A DNA stretch of 64,000 nt from Hyphomicrobiales bacterium (GCA_900465685.1 UEGR01000011.1:372001-436000); one strand, 5' to 3'; positions 15,912 to 25,019 are shown, counted from the stretch's first letter. Program-made: numbers and translations. The notes: generated by a model from the letters alone, not told the origin.

Positions 15912-17747
15912 TTATTCAGCCGCGATAAGCGGGGCGTTGGCAGCACCCGGAAGATCGAAATGGACCGGACGCAGCGAGACATAACCATTGCGGATATCCA
16001 GCACATGCGAATAAACCTGCGCGCCGCTTTCCAGCACTGGAAGCTTTTCCTCATGCATGATGCTGATGACGATGGCGTCGGGGCAGCGGGTCTTCAGGGA
16101 TGCATGGAAGCGCGCCTTTGAAGCCGGGTCGAGAGCGCCCGTGGCTTCGTCGAGGAAAATGATCGAAGGCTTGTGCAGGAGAATGCGCGCCAGCACGATC
16201 TTCTGCTTCTGCCCACCGGACAGAACCATATCCCAAGGCGCGCCACCGGCATCGCTATCGTTCATCCGTTCGATGAATTCACCGAGACCCGCTTCATGCA
16301 GGACGGCAGCAACGGCAAGATCGCTGAAGCTTCCGGCATCGCCCGGCAGACTGACAAGCTGCTTCAGCGATACGGACGGGAACTTCGCATCCTGCGTCGC
16401 ATAGAGCGAGGTCGCATTCTGCGGATAGATGATATCGCCAGTGCCATAAGGCCAAAGACCGTTCAGCGCCTTCACGAAGGAAGTTTTGCCCGAGCCGGAT
16501 TCACCGCGCATATAGACCCAGTCGCCAGCGCGGATATTGATCACTCCGGAGCGCAGGAACGGCGCCTCGCTGTCCGGCCCCTGCATCAGTGTGAGGTTGC
16601 GGACAGACAGGCCAAAGCGCGGATGCTGACGGGCGAAGGCAAAGCGATTGACGCCCGAACGCGCATAGAATCCCGACGGGTCCTGCACATTTTCCATGGC
16701 CTGCGCCAGCCCGGTCACGCGGTTTGCATTGGCGCGCAGATTGGCGATTGCAGGCATAACCTGAATGAACCACGAGCAATCATTGATCATGGCGGCAACC
16801 AGTTCAGCACCCGTGACATAATTACGGAAGCTCACCGACCCGCTCATATAGGGCAGAAGGCCCGGAATATAGGCGACGATGCGGTTGGACAGGAAGCCAT
16901 AGGCCTGCGAGAAGGCCAGATAGGCCGCGTCAAAACGATTGAGCTTGTTCCAGGTGCCGTCGACATCCTTGTAGAGACGTTCATGCACCGAACGCTGAAC
17001 GGCCTCGCCATTGGAGGCGGAAATCTGGAAGCTGCGGCGCAGAAGGGTCGTCCATTCACCACGATAGGAACCTTCCGCCTGCTGAATGCCGAGATTGAGG
17101 CGCTCCAGACGGCGACCGATCTTGATGGCGACGAACGTACCAAGCGGCACGTAAATCAGGATGGCGGCAAAGGCGAGAACCGCGCTGCCATAAGAACCGA
17201 AGACTTCCAGCCCTTCCACATCCGTGGACATTTCAATGAGCTTCTGTCCGATGAAGAAGGCCGACAGAACGACGCCGACAATGCCCATCACGAGGCCAAT
17301 GGCGCCGCCGGTCATGCCCTTGATCGATTCCTGCAAGCGCTGATCGACATTGTCGATCTGGTCCTTGCCGCGACCCTGCTGCAAATGGAAATGCGTGTGC
17401 TTGCTATTGAGAAGCGCTGCGGAGAACTGGTCGTTCAGCCACTTGCGCCACTTGCGATGCAAGGTGGTGGAAAGGAAATGGCGCGAGCCGACCAGCATCA
17501 CATCCTTGGCCAGCATCAGCAGGATCAGGAGACCGGCATTGGTTGAAATGGCAATCAGCGGGCTTTGAACCGGCGCGGTATTTACATTGACGATGGAGTT
17601 CATCAGATGGCCGGAGGCTTCCGCCACCCAGACCGTCATCTTGCTGACGAAAGCCGTCAGAAGAAAAATGGCGGCGGTGAGCGCCCAAGCTTCTCTCCAG
17701 CGGTCGGACACCCAATAGGCGCGCATCAAGCCCAAGAACGAGGTCAT
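15912..17747 (-). CDS. BacA/SbmA-like ABC transporter, fused permease and ATPase
   Basis: This 611-residue protein has an N-terminal membrane domain of the SbmA/BacA (ABCD-like) type and a C-terminal ATPase. Walker A is GESGSGKTSFVKALNGLWPY and the signature with Walker B is LSGGQKQKIVLARILLHKPS followed by IIFLDEATGALD. Relatives such as YddA and Rv1819c take up or move antimicrobial peptides, cobalamin or very-long-chain lipids. The ATG at 17747 begins with TSFLGLMRAYWVSDRWREAW, as in the family; a GTG at 17756 behind GGGGAC is an alternative. A CtrA-type box lies about 150 bases upstream. It is monocistronic. Confidence 0.88.
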   Translation of the reverse strand: MTSFLGLMRAYWVSDRWREAWALTAAIFLLTAFVSKMTVWVAEASGHLMNSIVNVNTAPVQSPLIAISTNAGLLILLMLAKDVMLVGSRHFLSTTLHRKWRKWLNDQFSAALLNSKHTHFHLQQGRGKDQIDNVDQRLQESIKGMTGGAIGLVMGIVGVVLSAFFIGQKLIEMSTDVEGLEVFGSYGSAVLAFAAILIYVPLGTFVAIKIGRRLERLNLGIQQAEGSYRGEWTTLLRRSFQISASNGEAVQRSVHERLYKDVDGTWNKLNRFDAAYLAFSQAYGFLSNRIVAYIPGLLPYMSGSVSFRNYVTGAELVAAMINDCSWFIQVMPAIANLRANANRVTGLAQAMENVQDPSGFYARSGVNRFAFARQHPRFGLSVRNLTLMQGPDSEAPFLRSGVINIRAGDWVYMRGESGSGKTSFVKALNGLWPYGTGDIIYPQNATSLYATQDAKFPSVSLKQLVSLPGDAGSFSDLAVAAVLHEAGLGEFIERMNDSDAGGAPWDMVLSGGQKQKIVLARILLHKPSIIFLDEATGALDPASKARFHASLKTRCPDAIVISIMHEEKLPVLESGAQVYSHVLDIRNGYVSLRPVHFDLPGAANAPLIAAE

Positions 17748-17887
17748 GCTGGCCACGGCAGACTTGTCCCCTTGGTGCAGGCTTGCCTGCCGGGACTGTC
17801 GTTCTATCTGCCGTACTCCTTTCAATCCGCACCTCGCTTCCAGTTCACCAATTGTAACTCTGTGTAACACATTGCAACAAACTGTGG

Positions 17888-17903
17888 TTAACGCAATGTT
17901 AAC
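17888..17903 (-). promoter_or_regulatory. CtrA-type box TTAA-N7-TTAAC
   Basis: TTAA-CGCAATG-TTAAC reads as an exact match to the alphaproteobacterial CtrA consensus (TTAA-N7-TTAA) in both orientations. It is about 145 bases upstream of the BacA-like start. Binding is inferred; it could also be a chance match in AT-rich DNA. Confidence 0.55.
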
Positions 17904-18002
17904 AGTCAATACAAAACGCGAGCACGGAATCTTGAAAAGCGGGATGCGCCCTTTCAAGAACCTGAAATCGTTCAGCTATTGGATGTGCTAAATTTTATGG
18001 GA

Positions 18003-18033
18003 AAGCGCCGTTTTATGCGGAAAACGGACGCTT
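18003..18033 (-). terminator. Terminator-like hairpin after the LysR gene
   Basis: AAGCG-CCGTTTT pairs with AAAACGG-a-CGCTT with a single bulge around a six-base loop. In the minus direction it follows the LysR stop by about 40 bases. The U-tract is poor. Confidence 0.45.
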
Positions 18034-18072
18034 AGAAGCAAATATGCAACATGATTCGGCGTGATCGCTCTG

Positions 18073-18975
18073 TTACAAGGCGAGAAATGCCTGCAATCGC
18101 GGCACAGCGAAATCGAGGAAGACCTTCACGCGCTGGGGCAGTCTGGCCCCGCCGAGGAACACGGCATTCACCTCTTCCTCGTCGCTTTCGATGACATCCG
18201 CCAGTACCTCCACCAGCCGTCCGGCTGCTATGTCGTCGCGCGCATGATAATGCGCGATGCGGGCCAGCCCCACCCCGGCTATGGCCATGCGGCGCACCGT
18301 TTCACCATTATTGGCGAGCAATGATCCATAGACGGCGCGGTCGACAATGCGACCACTTTCCTTGAGCGGCCAGACCGGCGCAACGCGGCGAAAGTTGAAG
18401 CCGATGCAATTATGCTCGGCGAGGTCGTCAACCGAGCGCGGCGTGCCGCAGCGCTCCAGATAGGCGGGGGCCGCCACGATCTTGCGCCGCGCCAGACCGA
18501 TCTTGCGCATCATCATGCTGGAATTTGCAAGCTTGCCGGTCCGAAAAGCCACATCGGTCCGATCGCGATAGAGGTCCACGATCTCGTCGTTGAGCGACAG
18601 GTCCACCACGATATTCGGATAGGCGCTGAGAAACTCCGGCAGCACCGGCTCCAGCCCCAGCGTACCCAGTGCAACCGACGTGGTGATGCGCACCGTGCCG
18701 CCGGTGCTGGCTGAGCCTTGCGACAGTTCACGCTCGATCTCGTCAAAGTCGTGCAGTAGCCCCTGACTGCGCTCATAATAGATGCGCCCTTCGGCGGTGA
18801 GCGACAGGCGGCGGGACGACCGCTCCAAAAGCCGCACGCCAAGCCGCGTCTCGATGCGGGAAATCAGCTTGCTGATCGTCGATGGATTCATGCGCAAAAG
18901 ACGCGCAGCCTCCGAGAAGCTGCCCGCGTCCACGACCCGCAGGAACACCTGCATCTCACCGGCGCGATTATCCAT
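18073..18975 (-). CDS. LysR-family transcriptional regulator
   Basis: This 300-residue protein has an N-terminal winged helix-turn-helix, MQVFLRVVDAGSFSEAARLL followed by RMNPSTISKLISRIETRLGV (residues about 8-48), and a periplasmic-binding-like effector domain. The ATG at 18975 is chosen because MDNRAGEM fits LysR starts; the frame extends to 19068 but that part is not LysR-like. It is divergent from the aldo/keto reductase gene, with a 186-base shared intergenic region, and is the likely regulator of that reductase and the MFS gene after it. The inducer is unknown. Confidence 0.88.
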   Translation of the reverse strand: MDNRAGEMQVFLRVVDAGSFSEAARLLRMNPSTISKLISRIETRLGVRLLERSSRRLSLTAEGRIYYERSQGLLHDFDEIERELSQGSASTGGTVRITTSVALGTLGLEPVLPEFLSAYPNIVVDLSLNDEIVDLYRDRTDVAFRTGKLANSSMMMRKIGLARRKIVAAPAYLERCGTPRSVDDLAEHNCIGFNFRRVAPVWPLKESGRIVDRAVYGSLLANNGETVRRMAIAGVGLARIAHYHARDDIAAGRLVEVLADVIESDEEEVNAVFLGGARLPQRVKVFLDFAVPRLQAFLAL

Positions 18976-18990
18976 CCATGACCCCATCTG

Positions 18991-19003
18991 TGAAATTGTT
19001 TCA
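18991..19003. promoter_or_regulatory. Palindrome TGAAA-ttg-TTTCA in the LysR / aldo-keto reductase gap
   Basis: A perfect 5+5 inverted repeat lies 16-28 bases upstream of the LysR start. It is a candidate LysR autoregulatory site, although LysR boxes usually follow T-N11-A and this one has a shorter centre. Confidence 0.35.
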
Positions 19004-19161
19004 TAGATAATGTGGAACGACAGCGGATTTTCAAGTGGGAATGTTGGGCCTATCTCTTTGTGCATCACAGGATTCTAATGGATTCCTGACTGGAAGCGTT
19101 TGCCTCCCAAGCTTCGTGCGCCTCCGCGCGAAACGCGTCCAGCCAGTCAACAGGAGTTACA

Positions 19162-19986
19162 ATGAAGATCGTCAACGCACACGGCGCGGCTATTCCCGCG
19201 CTCGGTTTCGGCGTTTTCCGTATGTCGGACGCCGAAGTGGAAGCCGTCATTCCAGCCGCACTGGAAGCAGGTTTCCGCCATTTCGATACCGCTCAAATCT
19301 ATCAGAACGAAGCAGCCCTTGGCCAAGCCTTGCAGAAGGCTGGCCCACGTCGCGATGATCTGTTCCTGACCACCAAGGTCTGGGTCGATAATTATAGCGA
19401 AGAGAAGTTCGCTTCTTCCGTGACCGAAAGCCTCGACAAGCTGCAAGTCGATCAGGTCGACCTCTTGCTGCTGCACTGGCCAGCCCACAAAGTGTCGATT
19501 GCCGAACAGGTCGATTTGCTGAATGCGGTTCAGGCTTCGGGCAAGACGCGCTTTATCGGCGTCAGCAACCAGAATATCGCGCAGATGAAAGAATCGATTG
19601 AACGCAGCCAAGCGCCAATCGTGACCAACCAGATCGAGGTTCACCCTTATCTCGACCAGAACGCGATTGCTGCTGCCGCCAAGGAAGCTGGCGTTGCCAT
19701 CACCGCCTATTTCGGCATGGCCGATGGCGCGGTTCCGCGTGATCCGGCACTGCAGGCCATCGGTGCGAAATACGGCAAGACTGCCGCACAGGTTGCGCTG
19801 CGCTGGCTCATCGAACGCGGTTTCATCGCGCTTTCGAAGACCGCCAAGCCGGCACGTGTCGCGGAAAACTTCGACCTGTTCGACTTTGAACTCAATTCTG
19901 AAGACATGGCGGCGATTGCAAAGCTCGCCCGTCCTGACGGACGTCTGGTCAGCCCTCCCGAGCTGGCGCCTGTCTGGGACAAGTAA
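19162..19986 (+). CDS. Aldo/keto reductase
   Basis: This 274-residue NADPH-dependent carbonyl reductase carries the full catalytic tetrad: Asp42 and Tyr47 in FDTAQIYQNE, Lys72 in TTKVW and His105 in LLLLHWP. C-terminal cofactor motifs include ALSKTAKPARVAENFDLFDF. It resembles the 2,5-diketo-D-gluconate reductase/YafB subgroup. The ATG follows AGGAGTTACA. The MFS gene starts 15 bases after its stop, so the two form an operon, read away from the divergent LysR gene; this is a common arrangement for aldehyde or sugar-acid detoxification. The natural substrate is unknown. Confidence 0.92.
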   Translation: MKIVNAHGAAIPALGFGVFRMSDAEVEAVIPAALEAGFRHFDTAQIYQNEAALGQALQKAGPRRDDLFLTTKVWVDNYSEEKFASSVTESLDKLQVDQVDLLLLHWPAHKVSIAEQVDLLNAVQASGKTRFIGVSNQNIAQMKESIERSQAPIVTNQIEVHPYLDQNAIAAAAKEAGVAITAYFGMADGAVPRDPALQAIGAKYGKTAAQVALRWLIERGFIALSKTAKPARVAENFDLFDFELNSEDMAAIAKLARPDGRLVSPPELAPVWDK

Positions 19987-20001
19987 CACGGAGATTTCGC
20001 T

Positions 20002-21204
20002 ATGAGTGCTTCAAACGCTCAGACAAGCGCAACCCAGGCGGCCGGTTTCAACTGGCCGCTTCTTGCGCTTGCAATCGGTGCCTTCGGCATCGGCACCACC
20101 GAATTTGCGCCAATGGGCCTGCTGCCCGTCATCGCCGATGGTGTGAATGTATCGATCCCGACCGCTGGCCTGCTGGTCAGCGCCTATGCGATTGGCGTCA
20201 TGATCGGCGCTCCGATCATGACTCTGGCGTTCGGGCGTTTCGGCAAGCGCACCGCGCTGATGCTGCTGATGGCGATCTTCACCATCGGCAACATTCTGTC
20301 GGCCTTTGCACCAGACTACTGGACGCTTCTGGCTGCTCGTCTCGTGACGAGCCTCAACCACGGCGCGTTCTTCGGTCTCGGCTCCATCGTTGCGGCCAGC
20401 GTCGTGCCGCCAGAAAAGCGGGCCAGCGCCGTTGCGACCATGTTCATGGGTCTCACCATCGCCAATATTGGCGGCGTCCCGGCAGCAACCTGGATCGGCC
20501 AGCAGATCGGCTGGCGCATGTCATTTGCGGGAACTGCGGTTCTCGGCCTCGTCGCCATTGCCGCCCTGTGGCTTTCACTGCCGCGCGGTGAAGCGGGCAA
20601 GATGCCCGATATCCGTAAGGAAGTGGGTGTTCTGTTGCGTCCAACCGTGTTGAAGTCGCTGGCGACAACCGTGATGGGTGCAGGTGCGATGTTCACGCTC
20701 TACACCTATGTTGCCGCCGTTCTGGCTGATCGCACCGGCGCTTCGGAAGGTTTCGTGACGCTGGCGCTCGTCATCATCGGCGTGGGCTTTACCGTCGGCA
20801 ATGCGCTGGGTGGCCGTCTGGCCGACTGGTCGCTGAATGGCGCAACGCGGATCTTCCTCGGCCTGCTCGCTGCCATCAGCTTCGTGCTGCCGCTCGCGCT
20901 CAACAGCCATGTCGGCGCGCTCATCAGCCTGCTGGCCTGGGGTGCTGCTGCATTCGCCATCGTGCCGCCGGTTCAGATGCGCGTCATGCAGGCTGCATCC
21001 GAAGCACCGGGTCTGGCTTCGTCGATCAATATCGGCGCATTCAACCTCGGCAATGCGGTGGGTGCCGCTCTGGGTGGCGCGGTGCTGAGCGCGGGCTACG
21101 GCTATGCGGCCATCCCGGTGGCCGGTGGCCTTCTGGCAGCGGCGGGTCTGCTGTTCACGCTGTCACGTCGCCCGAAGGTGGAGCTTGCCCCCACGGCTTG
21201 CTGA
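20002..21204 (+). CDS. MFS transporter, AraJ/YdhP type
   Basis: This 400-residue protein has twelve predicted membrane helices and begins with the subfamily mark GIGTTEFAPMGLLPVIADGV in TM1. Motif A appears as LAFGRFGKRTALMLLMAIF after TM2. AraJ/YdhP proteins export sugars, purine-like compounds or drugs. The ATG follows a GGAG-containing spacer 15 bases after the aldo/keto reductase stop, and the pair is probably controlled by the divergent LysR protein. It ends convergently with the ABC-2 permease gene, sharing a GC-rich hairpin. Confidence 0.9.
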   Translation: MSASNAQTSATQAAGFNWPLLALAIGAFGIGTTEFAPMGLLPVIADGVNVSIPTAGLLVSAYAIGVMIGAPIMTLAFGRFGKRTALMLLMAIFTIGNILSAFAPDYWTLLAARLVTSLNHGAFFGLGSIVAASVVPPEKRASAVATMFMGLTIANIGGVPAATWIGQQIGWRMSFAGTAVLGLVAIAALWLSLPRGEAGKMPDIRKEVGVLLRPTVLKSLATTVMGAGAMFTLYTYVAAVLADRTGASEGFVTLALVIIGVGFTVGNALGGRLADWSLNGATRIFLGLLAAISFVLPLALNSHVGALISLLAWGAAAFAIVPPVQMRVMQAASEAPGLASSINIGAFNLGNAVGAALGGAVLSAGYGYAAIPVAGGLLAAAGLLFTLSRRPKVELAPTAC

Positions 21205-21213
21205 TAGATTTGC

Positions 21214-21249
21214 TCCGGCGCGCGCCTGATCAATCGAGCGTGCGCCGGA
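21214..21249. terminator. GC-rich hairpin between convergent genes
   Basis: TCCGGCGCGCGC pairs with GCGTGCGCCGGA (one mismatch) between the MFS and ABC-2 permease stops, and it extends into the last codons of the latter. There is no clear T-run, so it is a weak or factor-assisted terminator. Confidence 0.45.
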
Positions 21250-22372
21250 AGCGCAACAGAGCCATCGTGGCAAACAGAATAACGAACAGGATCAGCGCAT
21301 TCACCTCGCCGGCAATATCGGCAAGGGTTGCGCCCTTCAGCATCACCGCGCGCACGATGCGCAGGAAATGCGTGAGCGGGAAAATCTCGCCCAAGGCCTG
21401 CGCCCAGTCGGGCATGCCCCTGAACGGAAACATGAAACCCGACAGCATCAGCGACGGCAGAAAAAAGAAGAAGGTCAGCTGCATGGCCTGCATCTGCGTG
21501 CGCGAAGCGGTCGAAATCGTATAGCCGAGCAACACCAGCGACAAAACGAAGATCAGCACGCAAGCCAGAAGCAGCGCCAGCGATCCGACGAACGGCACGC
21601 CGAACAGAAGCTTAGCCGCAACCAGCACGACCACCACCTGCACCGCCCCCACAGCGAGAAACGGCAGCACCTTGCCCAGCATGATCTCGGCAGGCGTGGC
21701 AGGCATGGCCAGCAGGTTTTCCATGGTGCCGCGCTCGGTTTCACGGGTCAGCGCCATGGCCGTCATCATCACCATCGTCATTTGCAGGATGACGCCGAGC
21801 AGGCCGGGCACGATATTATACTGCGACACGCCTTCCGGATTGTACCGACGATGCACGATCACCTGTAGCTGGCTGCGGGCGGCCTCCGTCGCTTCGACCT
21901 GCTTGCCCTGCTCGCGCAACAGCGCCTGACTGGCCACGGTGCTCAGCGTTGAAATTGCCCCGCTTGCCACAGATGGGTCGGTTGCATCGGCTTCGATGAG
22001 AATTTGCGGTGTATCGCCTGCATCCACCCGCCGCTCGAAGTCGGACGGGATGGTGACCACGAAGGAGACCGTGCCGTTGGCAATCAGCGCTTCGGCTTCG
22101 GCGGCGCTTTGAACCACGTGATCGAAGCGATAATAGCCTGTCGTTTCCAGCGCCGATATCATCGCCCGGGTGTAATGATCCTGACTGGTGACGACCACGG
22201 CGCTGGGCAAGCTTTTCGGGTCATTGTTGATCGCAAAGCCGAACAGCAGAAGCTGCATCAGCGGCACCACCAGCATCATGGCGAAGGTAATGCGGTCGCG
22301 CCGCATCTGGATGAATTCCTTCATCAGCATCGCGCCAAGACGCTCGAATGAAAACCAGCTGCCCGTCGTCAT
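21230..22372 (-). CDS. ABC-2 type transporter permease (YbhS-like)
   Basis: This 380-residue protein has one N-terminal membrane helix, a large extracytoplasmic domain (about residues 60-180) and five C-terminal helices including PGLLGVILQMTMVMMTAMAL and ERGTMENLLAMPATPAEIML, the ABC-2 membrane signature. It overlaps the ATPase gene by four bases. E. coli YbhFSR uses two such permeases; only one is present here, so a homodimeric channel is inferred. It probably forms a drug or xenobiotic exporter with the ATPase and membrane-fusion protein encoded just upstream. Confidence 0.9.
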   Translation of the reverse strand: MTTGSWFSFERLGAMLMKEFIQMRRDRITFAMMLVVPLMQLLLFGFAINNDPKSLPSAVVVTSQDHYTRAMISALETTGYYRFDHVVQSAAEAEALIANGTVSFVVTIPSDFERRVDAGDTPQILIEADATDPSVASGAISTLSTVASQALLREQGKQVEATEAARSQLQVIVHRRYNPEGVSQYNIVPGLLGVILQMTMVMMTAMALTRETERGTMENLLAMPATPAEIMLGKVLPFLAVGAVQVVVVLVAAKLLFGVPFVGSLALLLACVLIFVLSLVLLGYTISTASRTQMQAMQLTFFFFLPSLMLSGFMFPFRGMPDWAQALGEIFPLTHFLRIVRAVMLKGATLADIAGEVNALILFVILFATMALLRFRRTLD

Positions 22373-23337
22373 CCTTTGCTGCTCCCGGCCTTGTTACTCC
22401 CGGTGCTGGCTGCTTTCGCCATATTGTCCTGCGCATTGGCCATGAACTGGATGAAGACATCCTCAAGGCTGGTTTCGCCTGCCTCAACGGTAATCCCGTC
22501 ACGATGCCTGATCTTGTCGAGCGCCATTTCCAGCTTGGCCCGGTCGGAGCCGACAACATGCAGCGTCGCCCCGAATGGCGCCACTTGCAGAACGCCCGGC
22601 TCATTCTCCAGTTCGCGCGCAACATCGCCCAACCGCTGGCCGCTGACGACGAAAGTCGTAAGACCCGCCTCAGCGATCACATCCCTGACCGTTCCCGTCG
22701 CCAGAAGCTTGCCATAGGAAATATAGCTGATGCGGTGGCAGCGCTCGGCTTCGTCCATATAGTGGGTTGAAACCAGCACTGTCAGTCCGCCATCGGCAAG
22801 GCGATGAATCTCGTCCCAAAAATCGCGCCGCGCCTTGGGGTCAACACCGGCGGTCGGCTCATCCAGCAGCAGTAACTTGGGCTTGTGCATGATACAGGCG
22901 GCAAGTGCGAGCCGTTGTTTCCAGCCGCCGGAAAGCGTGCCAGCAAGCTGGTTGCCGCGCGATGTCAGCCCAAGTTCTTCCAGCGTGCGCGCCACATGGT
23001 CCCGCACGGGCTTCAGACGATAAAGCCGCGCCACAAATTCAAGATTTTCGGCGATGGTCAGGTCTTCGTAGAAGGAGAAGCGCTGCGTCATGTAACCGAC
23101 CTCGCGCTTGATCTTCAGCCCTTCCGTGCGCAGATCAAACCCCAGCACCTGCCCCTCGCCTTCATCGGGCGTCAGCAAGCCGCACATCATGCGGATGGTC
23201 GTGGTCTTGCCGGAACCGTTCGGCCCCAGAAAGCCGACAATCTCGCCCTCCGCCACCGACATGCTCACATGATCGACGACAGTTGCATCGCCAAACCGCT
23301 TCACAAGACCTTTGACATCGATGGCGTTGGACATCAT
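22369..23337 (-). CDS. ABC transporter ATP-binding protein (YbhF-like, single domain)
   Basis: This 322-residue ATPase shows Walker A FLGPNGSGKTTTIRM, the Q-loop VGYMTQRFSFYEDL, the signature LSGGWKQRLALAACIMHKPK and Walker B LLLLDEPTAGVDP. It has one nucleotide-binding domain, against two in E. coli YbhF, and a C-terminal extension typical of ABC-2 exporters. It is nine bases downstream of the HlyD-like gene and overlaps the permease gene by four bases, within a regulated efflux operon led by the TetR gene. Confidence 0.92.
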   Translation of the reverse strand: MMSNAIDVKGLVKRFGDATVVDHVSMSVAEGEIVGFLGPNGSGKTTTIRMMCGLLTPDEGEGQVLGFDLRTEGLKIKREVGYMTQRFSFYEDLTIAENLEFVARLYRLKPVRDHVARTLEELGLTSRGNQLAGTLSGGWKQRLALAACIMHKPKLLLLDEPTAGVDPKARRDFWDEIHRLADGGLTVLVSTHYMDEAERCHRISYISYGKLLATGTVRDVIAEAGLTTFVVSGQRLGDVARELENEPGVLQVAPFGATLHVVGSDRAKLEMALDKIRHRDGITVEAGETSLEDVFIQFMANAQDNMAKAASTGSNKAGSSKG

Positions 23338-23346
23338 CGCCTCCGT

Positions 23347-24291
23347 CTACCGGGCAGCCAGATCGACATCGACGATCTGGCCCGGCTGGAGCGGCGAAGC
23401 CGGATCGACCGGATGCGCCTCGACGAGATAGACAAGCTTCTGGCGTGTTTCGAGCGAATAGATCACCGGCGGGGTGAATTCCGGGTCGGGCGAGACATAG
23501 CTCACCTTCGCCTTGAGGTCTGCCGTGCAGCCGTCGCAACGGACCGACAGCAAATCTCCAACCCGGACGGAGGAGAACTTGGCCTCCGGAATATAGACTT
23601 TCAGCTTCACCGCGCCGTCCGGCAGCATGGTCAACACTGGCGCGGTCGGCCCGGCGGTGTCGCCCGGATTGCGGATGACATCGGTGATCCGCCCGGCAGC
23701 GGGCGCAACAATGGTGCGCTTGGTCAGATGCCAGCGTGCGGAATCGAGCTGTGCGGCAGCGCTCTTGACCGCGTTTTCAGCGGCCTTGATTTCTTCCGGG
23801 CGGGCGGGCAAACGTCCCACGGCCAGATTGGCCATGCTCTGATTGATGGACGCTTCGGCCACTTCCACACTGGTTTTGGCATCGTCCAGCTGGGCCTGCG
23901 TCATGACCCCGCGCTTTGTCAGGTCCTGCGTGCGCAAAAGCGTGCGCCGCGCATCGTCGGCCTGCGCATTGGCGGTGCGCACCGACGCCTCCAGAACCGC
24001 AATTTCATCCGGGCGCTTGCCAACCTGCAAATCGGCAAGCTGCGCCTGGGCCTGCGCCAAAGCGGCTTCTGCCTGCGCAACCGCGATTTTCGCATCCGTC
24101 TCTTCGGTGAGCGCAATCGGCTTGTCCGGCTCCACACGGTCGCCGCGCTTCACCATGACGGATTGCACCTGCGCAACTTCCAGCGGGGCAAGCTGCACGA
24201 ACTCGCCTTCGACATAGCCAACGGCCAGCGGCTGGCTGCTGCATGCCGCGAACAGATAGGACGCGAAAGGAACGATACAGAGAAGGCTCAT
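23347..24291 (-). CDS. HlyD-family efflux periplasmic adaptor (YbhG-like lipoprotein)
   Basis: This 314-residue protein begins with MSLLCIVPFASYLFAACSSQ, a lipobox (FAAC) placing it on a membrane with a lipid-modified Cys. It then has two lipoyl-like half motifs (around residue 35 and ATRR/IVAPAAGRITDVIRNPGD near 205) flanking a long coiled-coil hairpin rich in Ala and Gln (about residues 60-190). It bridges the inner-membrane ABC exporter to an outer-membrane channel that is not encoded here. Its start overlaps the TetR stop by four bases (ATGA). Confidence 0.88.
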   Translation of the reverse strand: MSLLCIVPFASYLFAACSSQPLAVGYVEGEFVQLAPLEVAQVQSVMVKRGDRVEPDKPIALTEETDAKIAVAQAEAALAQAQAQLADLQVGKRPDEIAVLEASVRTANAQADDARRTLLRTQDLTKRGVMTQAQLDDAKTSVEVAEASINQSMANLAVGRLPARPEEIKAAENAVKSAAAQLDSARWHLTKRTIVAPAAGRITDVIRNPGDTAGPTAPVLTMLPDGAVKLKVYIPEAKFSSVRVGDLLSVRCDGCTADLKAKVSYVSPDPEFTPPVIYSLETRQKLVYLVEAHPVDPASPLQPGQIVDVDLAAR

Positions 24292-25013
24292 TGCACTTCG
24301 TCCTTATTATGCTGTTCATCGCGGGCAGCGAGAATGGCAAACAGATTCTGCCGCGCGATGGCTGCAACCGCCTTGGCTTCATCGGGACCGAAAGCCGCCC
24401 AGCCCATGCGCCGCTTCACCGCCTCTTGCCCGATCCGGAAATAAACGACCTGTCCAAGCAGCGTGAAAACGGTAAGACGCGTTTGCTCGCTTTCTGCTGG
24501 TTCGCCAGTCGCCGCTTCCCAGACGGCGCAAAGCCGTTTGTGGGTCGGCTCGAAAACGCCGGAATAGATGCGGTCTAGCGCCGCTGTCGGATGCGCCAGC
24601 TCGCGCAACAGAAACTGAACGATTTCGCCGGATGCCGGTTGCGCCACGATAAACTGCACCATCCGCTCCAGCGCGAAACCCAGCTGCTGACGCGCAGCTT
24701 CCTTCGTCGTCGCAGGAGCACCGATTGCCCCGTAATGGCCAAGTGCCTGACCGGCAACGCCCTGTATCGTCTCGACGATATAGTCGGCAGCGGCAAGCCG
24801 CAGTCCTTCCTTGCCGCCGAAATGATAGGCGATGGAGCCGATATTCGCCTTGGCATAAGCCGCGATCTCGCGCGTCGAGGTGGCGTCGAAGCCTTTCGAC
24901 CCGAACAGCTGCAAAGCCGCATGGATCAGCGCCATGCGCGTCTGGTCACTGGATAGTGACGGTTCGCTTTGGGCGGGGTTGGTGACGGTGTCAGTATTGC
25001 GCGGTTTTTTCAT
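24288..25013 (-). CDS. TetR-family regulator with CerR-type C-terminal domain
   Basis: This 241-residue protein has a TetR helix-turn-helix, ALIHAALQLFGSKGFDATST followed by REIAAYAKANIGSIAYHFGG (about residues 28-68), and a CerR/CecR-type C-terminal ligand domain. E. coli CecR controls the ybhGFSR efflux operon, and the gene order here (regulator, HlyD, ATPase, permease) is the same. A perfect 24-base palindrome lies seven bases upstream of the start, so autorepression of the whole operon is likely. The ligand is unknown. Confidence 0.9.
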   Translation of the reverse strand: MKKPRNTDTVTNPAQSEPSLSSDQTRMALIHAALQLFGSKGFDATSTREIAAYAKANIGSIAYHFGGKEGLRLAAADYIVETIQGVAGQALGHYGAIGAPATTKEAARQQLGFALERMVQFIVAQPASGEIVQFLLRELAHPTAALDRIYSGVFEPTHKRLCAVWEAATGEPAESEQTRLTVFTLLGQVVYFRIGQEAVKRRMGWAAFGPDEAKAVAAIARQNLFAILAARDEQHNKDEVQ

Positions 25014-25019
25014 AATATT

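Larger units (their letters stand above)
17748..18072. other. Promoter gap of the BacA-like gene
   Basis: This 325-base AT-rich gap holds no gene. It contains a CtrA-type box (17888-17903) and a terminator-like hairpin (18003-18033) downstream of the LysR gene. Confidence 0.55.

Noticed and set aside
16173-17546. 457-codon plus-strand frame
   Set aside because: It mirrors the BacA-like ABC gene on the opposite strand and shows no domain.
22885-24444. 519-codon plus-strand frame across the efflux operon
   Set aside because: It is antisense to the ATPase, HlyD and TetR genes, rich in His/Arg/Gly as expected for a shadow, and has no motif.
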